Shown here one piece after another: positions 22,773 to 35,100 of a stretch of DNA of 64,000 nt; position 1 is the first letter of the stretch; each line of letters begins with the position of its first letter. Below the pieces are notes generated by a model. The model made no database searches. It saw only the letters and a program-made list of their open reading frames with translations, and had not been told where the DNA came from. This DNA comes from Aralia elata (taxonomy: Eukaryota > Streptophyta > Magnoliopsida > Apiales > Araliaceae), in the NCBI GenBank assembly GCA_034770075.1, contig CM068379.1, positions 24,117,506 to 24,181,505 of the forward strand, in the 5' to 3' direction. Position numbers and translations under genes: made by a program.

Positions 22773-23960
22773 ATGTCTAATTTACTATCACTGCGGAGCA
22801 TATTAGATGCTAATTAACCGGACCAAATTAAAAGGACTGGTTAAAGAATTTGAGAATAGTTCTCTAGGCTGAAAAGCTATCTTATGTCCTTAATATGTTT
22901 ATCCCTGCAATGGTTGCAGACGATGCCTCAGAGGAAGAGATTGCTACTTTTAGAAAGTGATAATATGATGCACAGTTGGCTCAATGTATCATGCTCGCAT
23001 CCATGAGTAACGAGCTTCAGCGTCAGCATGAAACTATGGATGCTCCTACTGTACTCTGGCACCTTCAAAGAGTTGAAGGGTGAGGAAAGTAGGACTGCTA
23101 GATATTAGATATCTAAGGAGCTCTTCCAATCTAGAATAACCGATGGCACTACAGTATAGACAAATGTCCTAAAAATGATCAATCTGATTGAACAATTGGG
23201 ACAACTGGGTGTTAATGGATGGAGAGTTGATCCAAGATTTGATCTTGCAATCACTTCCGGACTCTTTCTCACAAATTGTTGTGAATTTTCACATGAACAA
23301 GCTATATGTCAGCCTGCCTGAGTTGCTTAAACATGTTGAAAACTGTAAAGAGTCACTTTACAACCAAGAAAGACCAAGTCTTACTGGTAGATGATTCTTC
23401 CAGGAAACGGAAGAGGGCCAAAGGATCTTCTTAAAAGAAGAACAATTCAAAGAAGGTAAATGGAAAGGCAAAAACAAAGGAAAATAAGAACAAGACTAAT
23501 GCAGATAGCAAAGGAGTTTGCTTCCACTGCAATAAGCCTGGATACTAGAAAGGAAACTGTAAGGAGAATCTTACAGTGGCTAACCAGAGGAAGCTTAATG
23601 AAGCTTTGGTTACAGATATAAGTTTGTTCATGATTAAAAAAATAAATCTTTCTGTTAGTCATGGTTCTACTTGGGTATTGGATACCGGCTGTAGTTCTCA
23701 CGTATGCAATCCAATGCAGAGACTAAGTAGAAGTAGAAAGTTAAACAAAGAGTAAGTAATCTTATGTGTGGGAATGGAGCAAAGGTTGCTACATTAACCA
23801 TAGGAACTTATAGTTTAGCGTTGCCTACGGGCAAGTCTATTAAGTTAATAAGTTGTTATTATGTTTCAGTTCTCATTAGAAACATTAGAACTTTCGTTGT
23901 TGGACAAGGAAGGTTCTGGTATTATATTTAAGAACAATTGTTGTTCTATTTATAATGATA
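22773..23960 (+). pseudogene. Copia gag-protease, unit 2
   Basis: The gag start MSNLLSLRSILDAN matches gag of element E (36878). Readable gag pieces are SLPDSFSQIV and the zinc knuckle CKGVCFHCNKPGY, where a stop replaces the tryptophan before KGNCKE; the knuckle is near 23510-23560. Protease follows with WVLDTGCSSHVCNPMQ near 23674-23720, so the catalytic DTG is kept. Frameshifts and stops break everything else. Gag would coat the RNA and protease would cleave the polyprotein. Confidence 0.8.
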
Positions 23961-24560
23961 ATGTTTTGTTTGAAACTGGAAGATTACTTAATAGACTTTG
24001 TATACTTGACTTACATGAAAAACATCTTGCAAATTGAATAAACTAATAAAAGAAAAGGAGATGGTCATTCAAAGAGTTGAATGTGTGTATTTGATAAAAT
24101 ATAAGTCTGAATCATTTGAAATGTTCAAAGAATTCAGAAGTGAAACATATTGACAAAGTATTAAGATTCTTTGATCAGATCGAGGAAGGAATACTTGTGC
24201 AATAAGTTTCTAGATCATCTCAAAATGGTATTTTCTCATAATAGACACCTCCTGATACGCAATAATTGATTGGTGTATCTAAAAGGAGAAATTGTACCTT
24301 GTTGGACATGGTGCAATCCATGATGATTTTTACCGACATTCTAGTATCCATCTGGGGTTATACCCTAGAAACGGCTGCATATCTACAAAATAAGGTAATC
24401 TCAAAATCCGGCCTCAAGACTCCATAAATGTTATGGATGGGGAGGATTCCTAATCTTAAGTATATTAAGATAAGGGGTTGTCCAGCTTATGTGAAAAGGT
24501 TTCAAAGATAAGTTTGGGACAAAATATGATAAGTGCAGACTTATGGGATATCCTAAAGAA
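23961..24560 (+). pseudogene. Copia integrase remnant, unit 2
   Basis: Compared with element E (48774-49778), most of the zinc-binding and core region is shortened. Recognisable pieces include an SLY/KYKSESFEMFKEF-like segment near 24095-24140, the sequence for a SDRGR-like second-aspartate region near 24175, and a WGG/LKYIKI-like piece near 24440-24470. There is no continuous frame. Confidence 0.6.
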
Positions 24561-25540
24561 AGTTTAGGGTATTATTACTATAATCTTACACTTTGCCTTC
24601 TTAGATAAAGGTGTTTATCATTGAAGAAGCTAGTGGGAGGGTAATAGATCTTGAAAGAGTTCAAGAACCACAAAACACTTTAAGTCGAACCGAGGAACCT
24701 GTAGATAGACCTATTGTACCACAACCGAATCGTAAATCTGGAAGAGTACCGAAGATACCTGAGAGGTATGGATTCATCATAGAGGATGATGATGAGGTAC
24801 GCATCATAGAGGATGATGATCCACTTATATACGATGAGGCTATGAGTAGAAGACACTCAGAGAAATGACAGATGGCCATGAAATCTGAAATGGACTCCAT
24901 GTATGAGAACAAAGTATAGACTCTGGTTACTCCACAAAAGGGCATAGTGCCTAAAGTGTGAATATGGGTCTTTAAGAGAAAGACTGGGACAAATGGCAAG
25001 GTGGAGACCTATAAGACCAGACCTGTTTAAAAGGTTTTTCAAGTTAAGGAGTTGACTGTGATAAAACCTTATTACCGGGTAATGCTCAAGTCCATTTGGA
25101 TTTTGCTTATGATTGTAGCTTATTACGAAATCTGGCAAAATAGATGTGGAGACGCCCTTCCTCAATGAAGACTTGAGGAGAATGTATATATGATACAGCC
25201 AGAGGAATTTGTTTCAAAGGTTGAAGCAAATCGTGTTTTAAGCTACAATGATCCATTGATGGATTGAACCAAGCTTCACAAAGATGGAACATTCGTTTTG
25301 ATGAGACAATCAAAAGAGTTTGATTTTATCAAAAACGAGAATGAACCTAGTGTGTACAAAAGGGTCAGTGGGAGCACTGTGACATTCCTAGTATTATATG
25401 TTGATATACTACTGATAAGGAATAACACACCAATGCTACAATCAGTAAAGATAAAATTGTCTAAACATTCCTCCATGAATGACTTGGGAGGAACATCCTA
25501 TAAATTGGGGATATAAATCTATATAGATAGATTTAAAAAG
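24561..25540 (+). pseudogene. Copia reverse transcriptase remnant, unit 2
   Basis: A readable frame at 24611-24868 holds the linker before RT (PERYGFIIEDDDEVRIIEDD). The RT start MYENKV, KGIVPKV and VFKRKTGTNGKVETYK follows with stops. The catalytic block near 25390-25415 reads LYVDILLIRN where element E has LYVDDILLIGND. One of the two catalytic aspartates is lost by a three-base deletion. Confidence 0.75.
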
Positions 25541-26254
25541 GATGTTCGGCTTGACCCAAGGAACGTATATTCATTTGATGCTAAAGCCGTTTAGCATGGC
25601 AAACTCCAAGAGAGGTCTCATGTTGATGAGTCATGGAGTGTATCTCTCTAAAATTGTCTCCAATTGAAAGAGAGATCGTATGAGTTACTATCATGTATGC
25701 AATGAATATACTAGGCTTGATGTTGATCAGTCATATTCTGGAGATAATCACTGTAAGACAGTGATAAACATCTTTAGGTACTTAACCGGTACTAAAGATG
25801 TGATCATGATTCATGGTAGGTATGGATTAAAACTAGAGGGCTAAACAGACTCAAGTTTTTCAGACTGACCAAGACGATAACAAATCCACTTTAGGGTAAA
25901 TAGTTACCTCAAAAAGGTGGTGCAGTGAATTGGAAAGATTCCAAAAAGCAAAGAGTTGCTGGATTAGTGACAAAGACAAAGTATATAGCTGTAAATGAAG
26001 CTGGAAGTTGATTGTTTGGATGAAAAGTTCATTACAGAACTAGGAATAGTTCCTAAGCCTTATCTTGGATTCAAACATGTGTTGCGGCACTTTCATTTGA
26101 TTAGTGGAATCATTGAAAGAGGAAAAGTCACTATAGAGATAGTGGACTCTCAAGAACAACATTGCATATCCATCTACTGAAGCTTTATCCAGCAGCAGGA
26201 TGATCGTCACTTAGTGAAGAAGGGTATAAGAGACCATGACAATTGGCTTTAGTG
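25541..26254 (+). pseudogene. Copia RT C-terminus / RNase H remnant, unit 2
   Basis: It shows degraded pieces of RNase H (SKQRVAGLVTKTKYIAVNEAG, then FITELGIVPKP, then a VDSQEQHCISIY segment) with stops and frame changes. It corresponds to 50949-51638 of element E. The catalytic acidic residues cannot be placed in one frame. Confidence 0.7.
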
Positions 26255-26266
26255 CAAGTGGGAGAT
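26255..26266 (+). other. Polypurine tract before copia LTR3
   Basis: CAAGTGGGAGAT, identical to 19291-19302. Confidence 0.85.
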
Positions 26267-28072
26267 TGAAAGTAGTATGCACGCAAGACAATCATATTTG
26301 ATATGATGTAGCATATACTTTGTAATCTTATTCGGTTATTAAAGACATTTTACTTTATCTACATTGTGCTGTTATATTGAATGTGATAAACCCATAGTTT
26401 TGAGCAATGCTTTTAGAATCATGATGGTGATCATGCTAATGAGATCTAAATTCTAGATAGCTCACAAACTAAAATTGTTCCTAATCAATGGATTACTAAA
26501 AAGGGGATTAGTGAATCCGGATAGATTAGTACATACGTTGCTTGCTCTTATGAAGAGGATGATTGATCTCATAATCATTTGTGTGGAGACACTAAAACAA
26601 GTATGTAGGTGCTTATTAGAGAATAAGTTCACTGAACGTGGCTCGCTAAAGAATACCTAATGGAGTTTTACTCGCCTGTCAATAGGAATTCCTCTAGTGA
26701 TAGTAGTACAAGTGATCCTTGGACTTGAGATCATTATAGTATCTTGTGTATGATGAGTTATACTTTGACATGTCCCTTAAGACCCTTAGGGTATATCAAA
26801 GGATATAATTGGGTATAATAAGTTATACATGGAGATAGGTGAATGGTCAACAAAGAATCTACCACTTCTATTAAAAGGAGTGAATGTCCTATGTGATTCG
26901 ATAAATGACGACTGAGAAGTCTTTGGCCAAAGCAGAATGAAATTAGAAAGGAGTTTCTAATTTGCATTATCAGAGTTGTGCATTTGAGAATCGAAATACA
27001 TATAATTAAATAAAATAAGACTTGACAGTAATTCCATGTCTTATATTTAATTGGGACATTGTATGGTAGAAGGATTGAATTGTACGGTAACTATTCACTG
27101 AAAGGTTCTTTTGTGATTAATGTTGAAATCTATATTATCTGGAAAGTCGTTGATCGCTAAGAGGGCTTACCCTTATTGTAGAATAAATATTATTTATTTA
27201 GATGAATTAAATAGTTTAATTTATTTATTTAAATAAAATTAGAATTGTTTTAATTGATTTATTCACAACCGGTTTAATATGGAGAACCTAAAGGGTCACA
27301 CCGCAAAAGGAATATATTTATTTAAGAAGTAAATGGCATAATCGTAATAATAAGTTAAGTGTATTTAATTTAATCTATGGAGATAGAATAAATTAAATAG
27401 CTTAATATTTATTATTTAATATTTTAGAAATATTAAATATAAATTAATAAGAGGAGTCTTATTATTATTATTACCATTACTATTATTTAATTCCTAATAG
27501 GGATTAGGAATTAATTAATAGAAGTACTCTCTCATGCATTTCTAATTGGATTAGGAGCATAATTAATTAAAGGAGTTTAATTAGAAGAAAAACCCTAATC
27601 CTAAATAGTTTAGGAGGGTTCCCTATATCTATAAATAAGAGGAGTTTTATCATGATTTAGGGTTAGACAGTTGCACACTCTTCCATAAGAATTGGAGAGA
27701 GAGAGTACTTGCAATTTCTATAGAGATAGAAACTAGGGTTTTGCCAACACCCATCTTCTTGAACAACTATTATTCCTTGGTGGATCACCTCTAGAGGCCA
27801 AACACTTGGGTGGCTAACGTTGATCAAAGGAAGGAATTTAATCGGTGGAATTCAAGGAGAACGCGAAGGAATTGGAGGTGAACTTGTACCCGAGGAAGCA
27901 CGATTCTACGAGGGTATAATTTCTTAATCTCTATCTCTTTCGTTTAATTGATAATTGAGCACATGGATGATCATGGTGATGGTTTGTATGAAATTTTTAA
28001 AATCTGTTTTATCGCGCTTCCGCACTATTTATGTAATTTGATTACATGTTCGCGCTATGTATAAACCTAACA
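26267..28072 (+). repeat. Copia LTR3
   Basis: It is 1806 bp, from TGAAAGTAGT to TAAACCTAACA, with TATAAATA at 27630-27637. It ends against the gag of element D. About 10 mismatches in the first 400 bases separate it from LTR2. Confidence 0.92.
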
Positions 28073-28368
28073 AATATTTGAAGGGTGATTAGTGAAGATG
28101 TTGGTCAACTGATTCACTTGATTTTTGATCTTTTTCATCCTTTCCTCGTTCACAGCTATGTACTTGGATAAAAGTTCTTCGAGTTTTGATTCACCTTGCT
28201 GCTGAGGAGAAGCATGATCATAAACTTCCGGATTGAATGTTTGGCACGGAGCAAAAGTTTGAACTTGATTGTTATCGCTCCAAAATTGCTTCGGATGATT
28301 CCCCAAATCTTGCTTGTAATTATTGTGGTAGATGTACTCGTTGGGGTAGTTACCGAAATTGCCACCAT
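28073..28368 (-). pseudogene. gag C-terminal fragment of element D
   Basis: The minus strand reads NFGNYPNEYIYHNNYKQ ... LEELLSKYIAVNEERMKK ... NQLTNIFTNHPSN. This aligns with the gag of element A (NAYNPGWRNHPGF, then EDLLTKF, then NQLGQLAHVFNSRP). It is cut at 28073 by copia array B and at 28368 by solo LTR S. The frame is open within the fragment. Confidence 0.75.
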
Positions 28369-29770
28369 ATGTTTGCCTAATTCTATAATAGCAAAAATAC
28401 GCAAGTATACGCAATCCACAAGTAATAAAGTGAAAGTAGAGTATCGTCCCTCGGAGAAAAGTTGAGTTTATAATGACAATTTTCAATCATAAATCAAATC
28501 AATTTTATTAAACAAATGATCAATGATTTCTGAATTTCTGATTTTAACTAATTAATTCTAAATTAAATTACTACCACAAGTTGAAAACAGATTTTTAAAG
28601 ACTTAAGACTACAACTTCACTTATTGCTTCACTTTGCTCGAAACACTTCCCTTTTGATTATGCTAATTATTTTGGATTGCTAATCAAGAACTCATCAGTA
28701 TTTATGACCATCTCTCAATGCTTCATAAACAACTCAACTCAAATCCACAAATGATAGATTCAAGATAATCACCCTAATTAACTAACTCATTATATCTCTA
28801 TGTGAATTATAATTAAAAAGGATTTAAAGTTCAGGTTCCCTATCATATTACATGTGGTGAATAGGTATATCTCTATCCTAAACACAAATTATGAATTCCA
28901 ACGACAAGCAGAATGCGCAATCACATGCTATTATGGTCAGATCTAAATCTATACTTCATCTCTCGAGTTCATATACATTATCCCGGTAATTACTGGCCAG
29001 ATAATTAAGCAACTAAGTATAAACCATAATAGACAATCCAATAATAACTAGTCATAATTATCCAGGAAGCATGTCAAACAAAACTACACAATAAGATCCA
29101 TTATAGTCTTAAAAAGAAATTTAGTTCATAATTAAACTAGAATCCATCATCCACAAATTTAATAGCATTCAAAAGTCAAAGTAAAAAAAAAGAGAGAAGA
29201 ACAAAAACTGTTAAGAAATCCTTAATCTCTCTCTAGCTCCTGCTTGCTTCCCTCCTGCTAGCAATTTGCTTCCGGTATTCATAATTTGCTCCAAACTAGG
29301 GTTTTTTAATAATAAGTTCAACAACCTTTGAATTTGACTTAAAACAGCTATTTATAATATCTGATAAGAATCCAAATTAATTAAGAAGTCTGAAATCCAA
29401 GCACACATCAAGTTTGCTTTAATTAATGAAAAAGTCAACTATGGTCAACTCCCGAACCGGCACGGCCGTGCTGGAAATACGCTTGAATGGCGCGCGGCCG
29501 CGCTGCACTGCCAGCCAATTTCTTTTCAGCTTTGAAGATCGGCGCGGCCGCGCTGCTCCCTAAGTCTTTTTGGGCGCGGCCGCGCTGCACCATTTTCCTC
29601 CAACTCTGCATCTGCAACTGCTAAATCCACTCAACTCTCGCCAAATCAATCCCCAACATGTGCAACCTACAAAACACATAAAATGCATGAAAAGTAACTA
29701 CAAACCATGGAAATAAACAATAATCCGCATTCAATGGTAGTCGATTCGTAGGTATAAAACCTACTTATCA
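28369..29770 (-). mobile_element. Solo LTR S (Athila type)
   Basis: The + strand runs from TGTTTGCCTAATTC to CCTACTTATCA, the reverse complement of an Athila LTR like that of A. It is flanked by CCATA at 28364-28368 and 29771-29775, and gag reads on both sides of the join. There is no internal region, so it arose by recombination between the LTRs of a full insertion. Three GCGCGGCCGCGC motifs lie at 29490-29588. ORFs crossing its ends mix LTR and gag. Confidence 0.9.
29349..29356 (-). promoter_or_regulatory. TATA box in solo LTR S
   Basis: The minus strand reads TATAAATA at the position equivalent to 14777 in the LTR of A. A solo LTR may still act as a promoter reading toward the left. Confidence 0.5.
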
Positions 29771-29775
29771 CCATA

Positions 29776-30022
29776 CGGTACTGCTTCGGAATTGAAGTTA
29801 CACTGATGGCTTGGTTGCTTTCCATGAAAAAAAATCACAAATCACTAAAGCGTTCTGAATACGTTGTGCTACAAAGGCATCCACCTTCTTTGACAACGTT
29901 TCTATTTGTACAGCCAATGTAGATAATACGTTGTTTTCATTAATCTCTATTGCTTTCGGTTGATTCATCCTTGCCATAGACCACTGACCCTTATAAAATA
30001 CCATAGGATCCTGTACCTGCAT
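29776..30022 (-). pseudogene. gag middle fragment of element D
   Basis: The minus strand has MQVQDPMVFYKGQWSMARMN, then ENNVLSTLAVQIETLSKKVD. This aligns with YQWPTSRMNQQKV ... DAVTALTAQIASMSKKIE in the gag of A. About 250 residues of gag that should precede it are missing between here and the primer site at 30119. Either gag was deleted or a short start was created. Confidence 0.7.
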
Positions 30023-30118
30023 ATCTTGGAAAAATAAATTACAACAAAAATAAAAAGAAACGTTTAAATTAAAATCAAATTGACGTAAACTAATATTGGA
30101 ACAATAATTATTAACTAT

Positions 30119-30136
30119 TCCCCGATAACGGCGTCA
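30119..30136 (-). other. Primer binding site of element D
   Basis: The minus strand reads TGACGCCGTTATCGGGGA just inside the LTR, one base different from the site of element A. Confidence 0.8.
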
Positions 30137-30142
30137 AAAACT

Positions 30143-31549
30143 TGTTGAGTTAAATCTATACTAGCAATTTACGTGCAAGTATACATGGTCAATCAATTAA
30201 TAAAGTGTAAGTAGAGTTGTCAATCCCACGAGGAATAACAATAATTAATTACTCGAATTACTAATTCATAACTAATTCGATTCTATTCAAACGATTGAAA
30301 TCTTAAGTGAATTAATTAATAAAGAAATAACTAAAGAAAGATGAATTCAATAAATAAAAGAAGATATTAAGAACTCAATTTCCCTCGATGAATCATTTAA
30401 CTAACATCATTCTTCTTTCATTAAATTAATTATGCAGAAATGTAAACGAAAAATCATTAATAGTTTATATAATAATCTTTCGAGTAATTATATAGCATAC
30501 CTATTACTATCAATTTTTCTATATTTCTATGAGAAACAATAATAATAAATTCATTAAGAATCATTTTTCACCCGTTGCTTGTGGTCTCCAGGTATATTCT
30601 TATCCCGTCCAAAAAATTAGCAATCAGTATTACTGAAAAGAATTACTAATAACAATATTATACCCAGATCTTAATTCAGATTTCATCGTCAAAATCCATT
30701 TAAATCCATCCGATAATTGTTAATTACGCAATTATAACAACCAACACAAGATATAATAAACAATTCAACTTATAATCAATTTAAATCAAAGAAAGAATAA
30801 ATATTGAATTAAACTATCATCGGCTTCCATTGAATCCTTAATAAAAAAACTAATTCATATTAAATAATAAAATTAACAATATAATACGTTCAGAAAATAT
30901 CCTTAAAGAACAAGAAATTAAATTGAGAAGGAAGAATAAACTCTGTCACAGTTTTACTTTTCTCCTTTCTTCAATCCTTGCCTCCTTTAGGTACCTCCCT
31001 GAAACCCTAACTAATATCTACTGCTCTATGTCTAACTATATGTCTCTTCTCCTAATACTCCTCATAATATGAATAATTATAGGAGTTATTCCACCTAACC
31101 CTAATAAAATTAAGATTACATTTATAACCCTATGTAGATATATTTGTATTGAAGTCAGCCTTGTAGTCTCTATAACTCTCTAGACTTTAATTGGTAAATA
31201 TCTCATTTTATTTGAAAAACAAATAGCCATTAAACCCTTTAGCTCCACCGCACCACGCGTGCAACGCGCGCGCCTGATCTGACTGCGCGCCGCGGCTCTT
31301 AATCCCGCGTCGAGGCGCTTATGTCTGTGCGCCACGGCCCATAATCTCTATCCGTTTTCTTTTCTTACTTCCTTGCTCGCCCAATTGCTTCAAATATTCA
31401 CGATTTTGCCACTTAACTCCTTTATTCCTACAAAATAAATAAACACAATAAATGAAATAAAAACTCTATGAAATAACATAAAATACTTAAAAACACACAA
31501 ACTATAAGCCTAAAAGTATCCAACTAATAGGTATAAAACCTACTCATTA
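30143..31549 (-). repeat. 5' LTR of element D
   Basis: On the minus strand it starts TAATGAGTAGGTTTTATACC and ends TTTAACTCAACA, the same framework as the LTRs of A and S. The first two bases are TA instead of TG. GC-rich motifs lie at 31249-31340 on the + strand. The length is 1407 bp. Confidence 0.85.
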
Positions 31550-31979
31550 ACCTCGCCTATTTAATTTTCTGATGTAAATTCTATCTCCCTCCTATGTACT
31601 TCCCCTTGACTGCTGATCAAGGTTTCTGTTTTATGAAAAATAGTTTGTAATAGGATTTTATAAAATTACTCAAGAAATTGGAGCTGAAGAGCAGGGGCAT
31701 TGAAGACCCGTTTGTAATGAAGCCCAGGTTAAATGTAATAGTTATATTCAAAAATTTTATTCTTGCACCCTAGGTTTGACCTTTTGGCTCATGGTGGCTC
31801 CAATGAACCAAATTAGAATTAAGCCCATAATCATCCCGGATTGAATATAGTATTCTATAAATGCATGCTAATTATATAGTAAATATATTATTATACATAT
31901 TGATGTATGTTTAATATGACGTGTATTTCTATATACATATTTGCATGCGCGATAAACAAGATGAGACAATTAATAACAA
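31550..31979 (+). other. Copia E leader, first visible part
   Basis: It aligns with 17560-17980 and 21750-22160 of the array (TGATGTAAATTCTATCTCCC and following). No coding sequence. It ends at AACAA (31975-31979), the target duplication of solo LTR F. Confidence 0.85.
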
Positions 31980-32976
31980 TGTAATGTTCGAGAAATTTTG
32001 TAACCAATGCCACCAAATAAATTTTTTTTATATATAAAATCTTATTATTTATGAAATTATTTTACGTGCTTAAATAGGCCCATGGGTGTGTAACGGATAA
32101 TTATGCGATCTAATTTGTAAGGTTAAGGGGTTAAATAATAAGTTTCACCTCAACATAACGTTAAATTCAAGTTATCGAATTTTATAACTTGAATGAATGT
32201 CTAACACAGTTAAATAATTATACCCATTATTTAATTTTAGTATTAGAAATTATAATAATGAATTTATTGTTAAAAATAAAATTTTAAAACAACTAATTAA
32301 TTAAGTTGGTTATTTAATTTAAAAGTATAGTGTTATTAATTTTAATAAATTGGCCCATTTCCTTCTTGAATCCAATTTCCTTTTATTTTTTTTCTCGTTG
32401 GGCCACTTTTCTAATTCCTTTCAGCCGGCCCAATTCCATTTGGGGAAGCCCATTTCTTTTTCTCCTACCGAGTCGGATCATTGCAACGGGTTGGGGCGGT
32501 CTATAATGAGATAGGGAAAATTCAATCGGTAAGCTAATTTGGGGTGCAGAGCCTAAGGTCTAAACCCTCAATCAGATAGCAACGGGAGGAAGGGAGAGGG
32601 ATTGAGCCGAGCCTATTCAGCCCTAGGTTTCCAATCGGTCGGACGGGACAGGAGAGAAAAAAGGGGATTCGAAGCCTCGATCAAATCGGACGGGGCGTGA
32701 GCGAGTGACGGAAGGGAGAGTCGCCAGGCGTGCGCCGGCGACAGCGTGAGCGACCAGTGGGCGAAATGGGGAAAGATATCGACGACCGCAAGGCAACCAA
32801 ACAGACCAGGGGTTCCAGAAATCCGGTGAGTCGACCGACGGGACCACGCGGCTCGAGGTGCCGGCCGAACCCAGCTGGGAAATGATGGAAACCGTCAGTC
32901 GCTGCCTCCTTCCTACGAACGGTCAGTGGCCCAGTTAATTGGGGGTAATACCCAGCTTATTGGGTAAACGAATTTC

Positions 32977-32984
32977 TATAAATT
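32977..32984 (+). promoter_or_regulatory. TATA box in solo LTR F
   Basis: TATAAATT is followed by a GGCACCCAGAACCCTAAAC transcript-start-like region. Element G has CTATAAATAG at the equivalent part of its LTR. Confidence 0.5.
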
Positions 32985-33679
32985 GGCACCCAGAACCCTA
33001 AACCGAGCTGCTAGGATTTTAAATTAAGGAGAGAAAAGCAAGTCGCAAGAAGAGGGAGCAGGGGAACTAGCTGTGAATGTCCGCCGGCTTCATTACTTAT
33101 TTTGGGAGAAGGAGAAGGCCAGCAATTCGCGCAAGTTTAAGGTATAACAATGGTTCTTTGTCAACCGAGCTGCTGTGACAGCCTTCCTATGAATTGATTT
33201 TTCTGTTTTTTTTTCCTTCTGTAATTGGTTTGGTGTTGATTGTATTGGGTTTGATTTTGGGTTTGAAACTTCTGTATATGGAAGGACCTTAAGGTCTAGG
33301 CAACTTGATTTTTACACTGCAATTAGGCCAATTGTGTTGTAGAAGGCACGCCATGTGTTTGTGATAATGCCTGAATGAAAACTGTTTTCAAATATGGTAG
33401 CAAATGTCTATCGGTAACATGGTTATAGAATCAAACTTTGGTTTTCTTTTGATGTGATAATGTTGGGTTAGTTTCAGACGGTGAAATCAGTGTGGTATGC
33501 ATATTGCTGTCAATCGCAACTTGTGTTATTCCAACCGTGTGTATTGAATGTGTTAGTGTGTGTTTTGCAAGCCTTGAAGCAGGAGGGTGTACATTATATG
33601 GCAGCACTCTGCATTTGTTTTTTGTTTGGTGTGGCTAGGAATCGAACCCAGCTTTGGGTAGGGACTTGTTGGGCAAACG

Positions 33680-35100
33680 GATAACAATAAGTTAATAATA
33701 ATTATTTATTGTTAATAAATAATAAGAAAGATAATAAGTATTTAATTATTATTTAGTTAATATTAAATAATAATAAGGATTAATGAGATAATTATTTATT
33801 ATTTACCAATAAATAATAAATAAAGATAGTAAATATTTAATTTTTATTAAGTATGAATAATATTTAGTTATTATTCAATTAATATTAAATAATAATTAAG
33901 TACGAATAAAAATTAATAAATTTATTATTTGACATTAAATAATGAATAAAGATAATAAATATTTAATTATTATTTAATTTATATTAAATAATAATTAAGT
34001 ATGAATAAAGTTAATATAATAATTATTTATTATTTATCAAAGGATAGTAAATAAAGATAATAAATATTTAACTATTACCTAATTAAAATTAAATAAGTAT
34101 GAAAAGGTTAATAAATTAATTATTTATTATTTATCAATAAATAATAAATAAAGATAATAAAATTTTAATTATTATTTAATTAATATTAAATAATAATTAA
34201 ATATGAATAAAGCTAATAAAATAATTAATTATTATTAAATAAATAAAGAGAATAAATATTTAATAACGATTAATTATGAATAAAGTTAATAAAATAATTA
34301 TTTAAGGATAATAAATATTTAATTATTATTTAATGTTAAATAATAATTAAGTATGAATGAAGTTAATGAAGTAATTATTTATTATTTAACAAATAATAAT
34401 AAATAAAGATACTAAATATTTAATTAGTATGAATGAAGTTATTTATCGATAAGCAATAAATATTTAATTATTATTTAGTTAGTATTAAATAATAATTAAG
34501 TATAAATCGCATTATAAAATAATTATCTATTATTTATTATTTAATAATAATAAATAAAGGTAATAAATTTTTAATTATTATCTAATTAATATAAATAATA
34601 ATTGGGTATGAATAAAGCTAATGAGGATAATAATTACTTAATCATTAATAAAATAATGATTAAGTGTGGGTAAGATTAATAAATTAATTATTTACGAGTG
34701 GACCTTAATAAATAAAGATAATGGTTACTTGATTATTATTAAATAATAATTAAGTGTGTGTAGAAGTAATACATTAAGTATTTAATTAATGTTGAATAAG
34801 GAACAAGAATAATAATTACTCAATTACCCTTAAGGTGAATAGTAATTAAGTGTAAATAAATTTAATAAGTGATCAATTATTATTTAGTTGCTATTAAACC
34901 ATAATAAATTTATTTATTAGTAAATGAGGATTGTTAACCCATATTTAGAGACAAATAAGGGTATAATTTGAGTATTTAAATAATAAGTAATCATGATTAA
35001 GCTATCATTATTTTAATAGCTAAAGATCATTAATTAATTTCTGTTTAGCTAATGTTAAATAGTAATTAAATTGTAGATGGTGAATTGTTACCTGCTAAAT
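33680..35100 (+). repeat. Degenerate AT-rich repeat field in F
   Basis: About 1.4 kb of imperfect copies of a unit containing TAATTAAGTATGAATAAAG and TTATTTATTATTTA. Copies recur roughly every 75-110 bases, with no sharp unit length. No such field is obvious in the LTR of G. Confidence 0.7.

Larger units (their letters stand above)
15755..28072 (+). mobile_element. Ty1/copia three-LTR array B
   Basis: The order is LTR1 (partial) - internal 1 - LTR2 - internal 2 - LTR3. Every visible LTR end is followed by a tRNA-Met-type primer site, and LTR2 and LTR3 are preceded by CAAGTGGGAGAT. LTR2 therefore serves as the 3' end of the first unit and the 5' end of the second. The start of LTR1 should lie left of element A. 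Bases 28073-28077 (AATAT) are the expected target duplication; the partner is outside. LTR2 and LTR3 differ by about 10 in 400 bases, while LTR1 is clearly more divergent. Confidence 0.9.
28073..31549 (-). mobile_element. Athila-type element D, 5' part, minus strand
   Basis: On the minus strand it reads LTR (31549-30143), primer site (30136-30119), a gag with a large internal loss (30022-28073), then the copia array B. Solo LTR S interrupts the gag. The remaining internal region and the 3' LTR should lie left of the window. On the right, 31550-31554 (ACCTC) is the likely target duplication; ACCTC also occurs at the matching place in the copia leader of unit 2. Confidence 0.82.

Noticed and set aside
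28067..28486. 139-codon minus-strand ORF as one gene
   Set aside because: It fuses gag of element D with the end of solo LTR S and starts inside the LTR; only 28073-28368 is real gag.
32623..32847. 74-codon ORF in the GC-rich part of F, and 33481-33684 on the other strand
   Set aside because: No domain or homologue is recognised, and the LTR of G does not appear to keep them; random ORFs in a GC-rich stretch.
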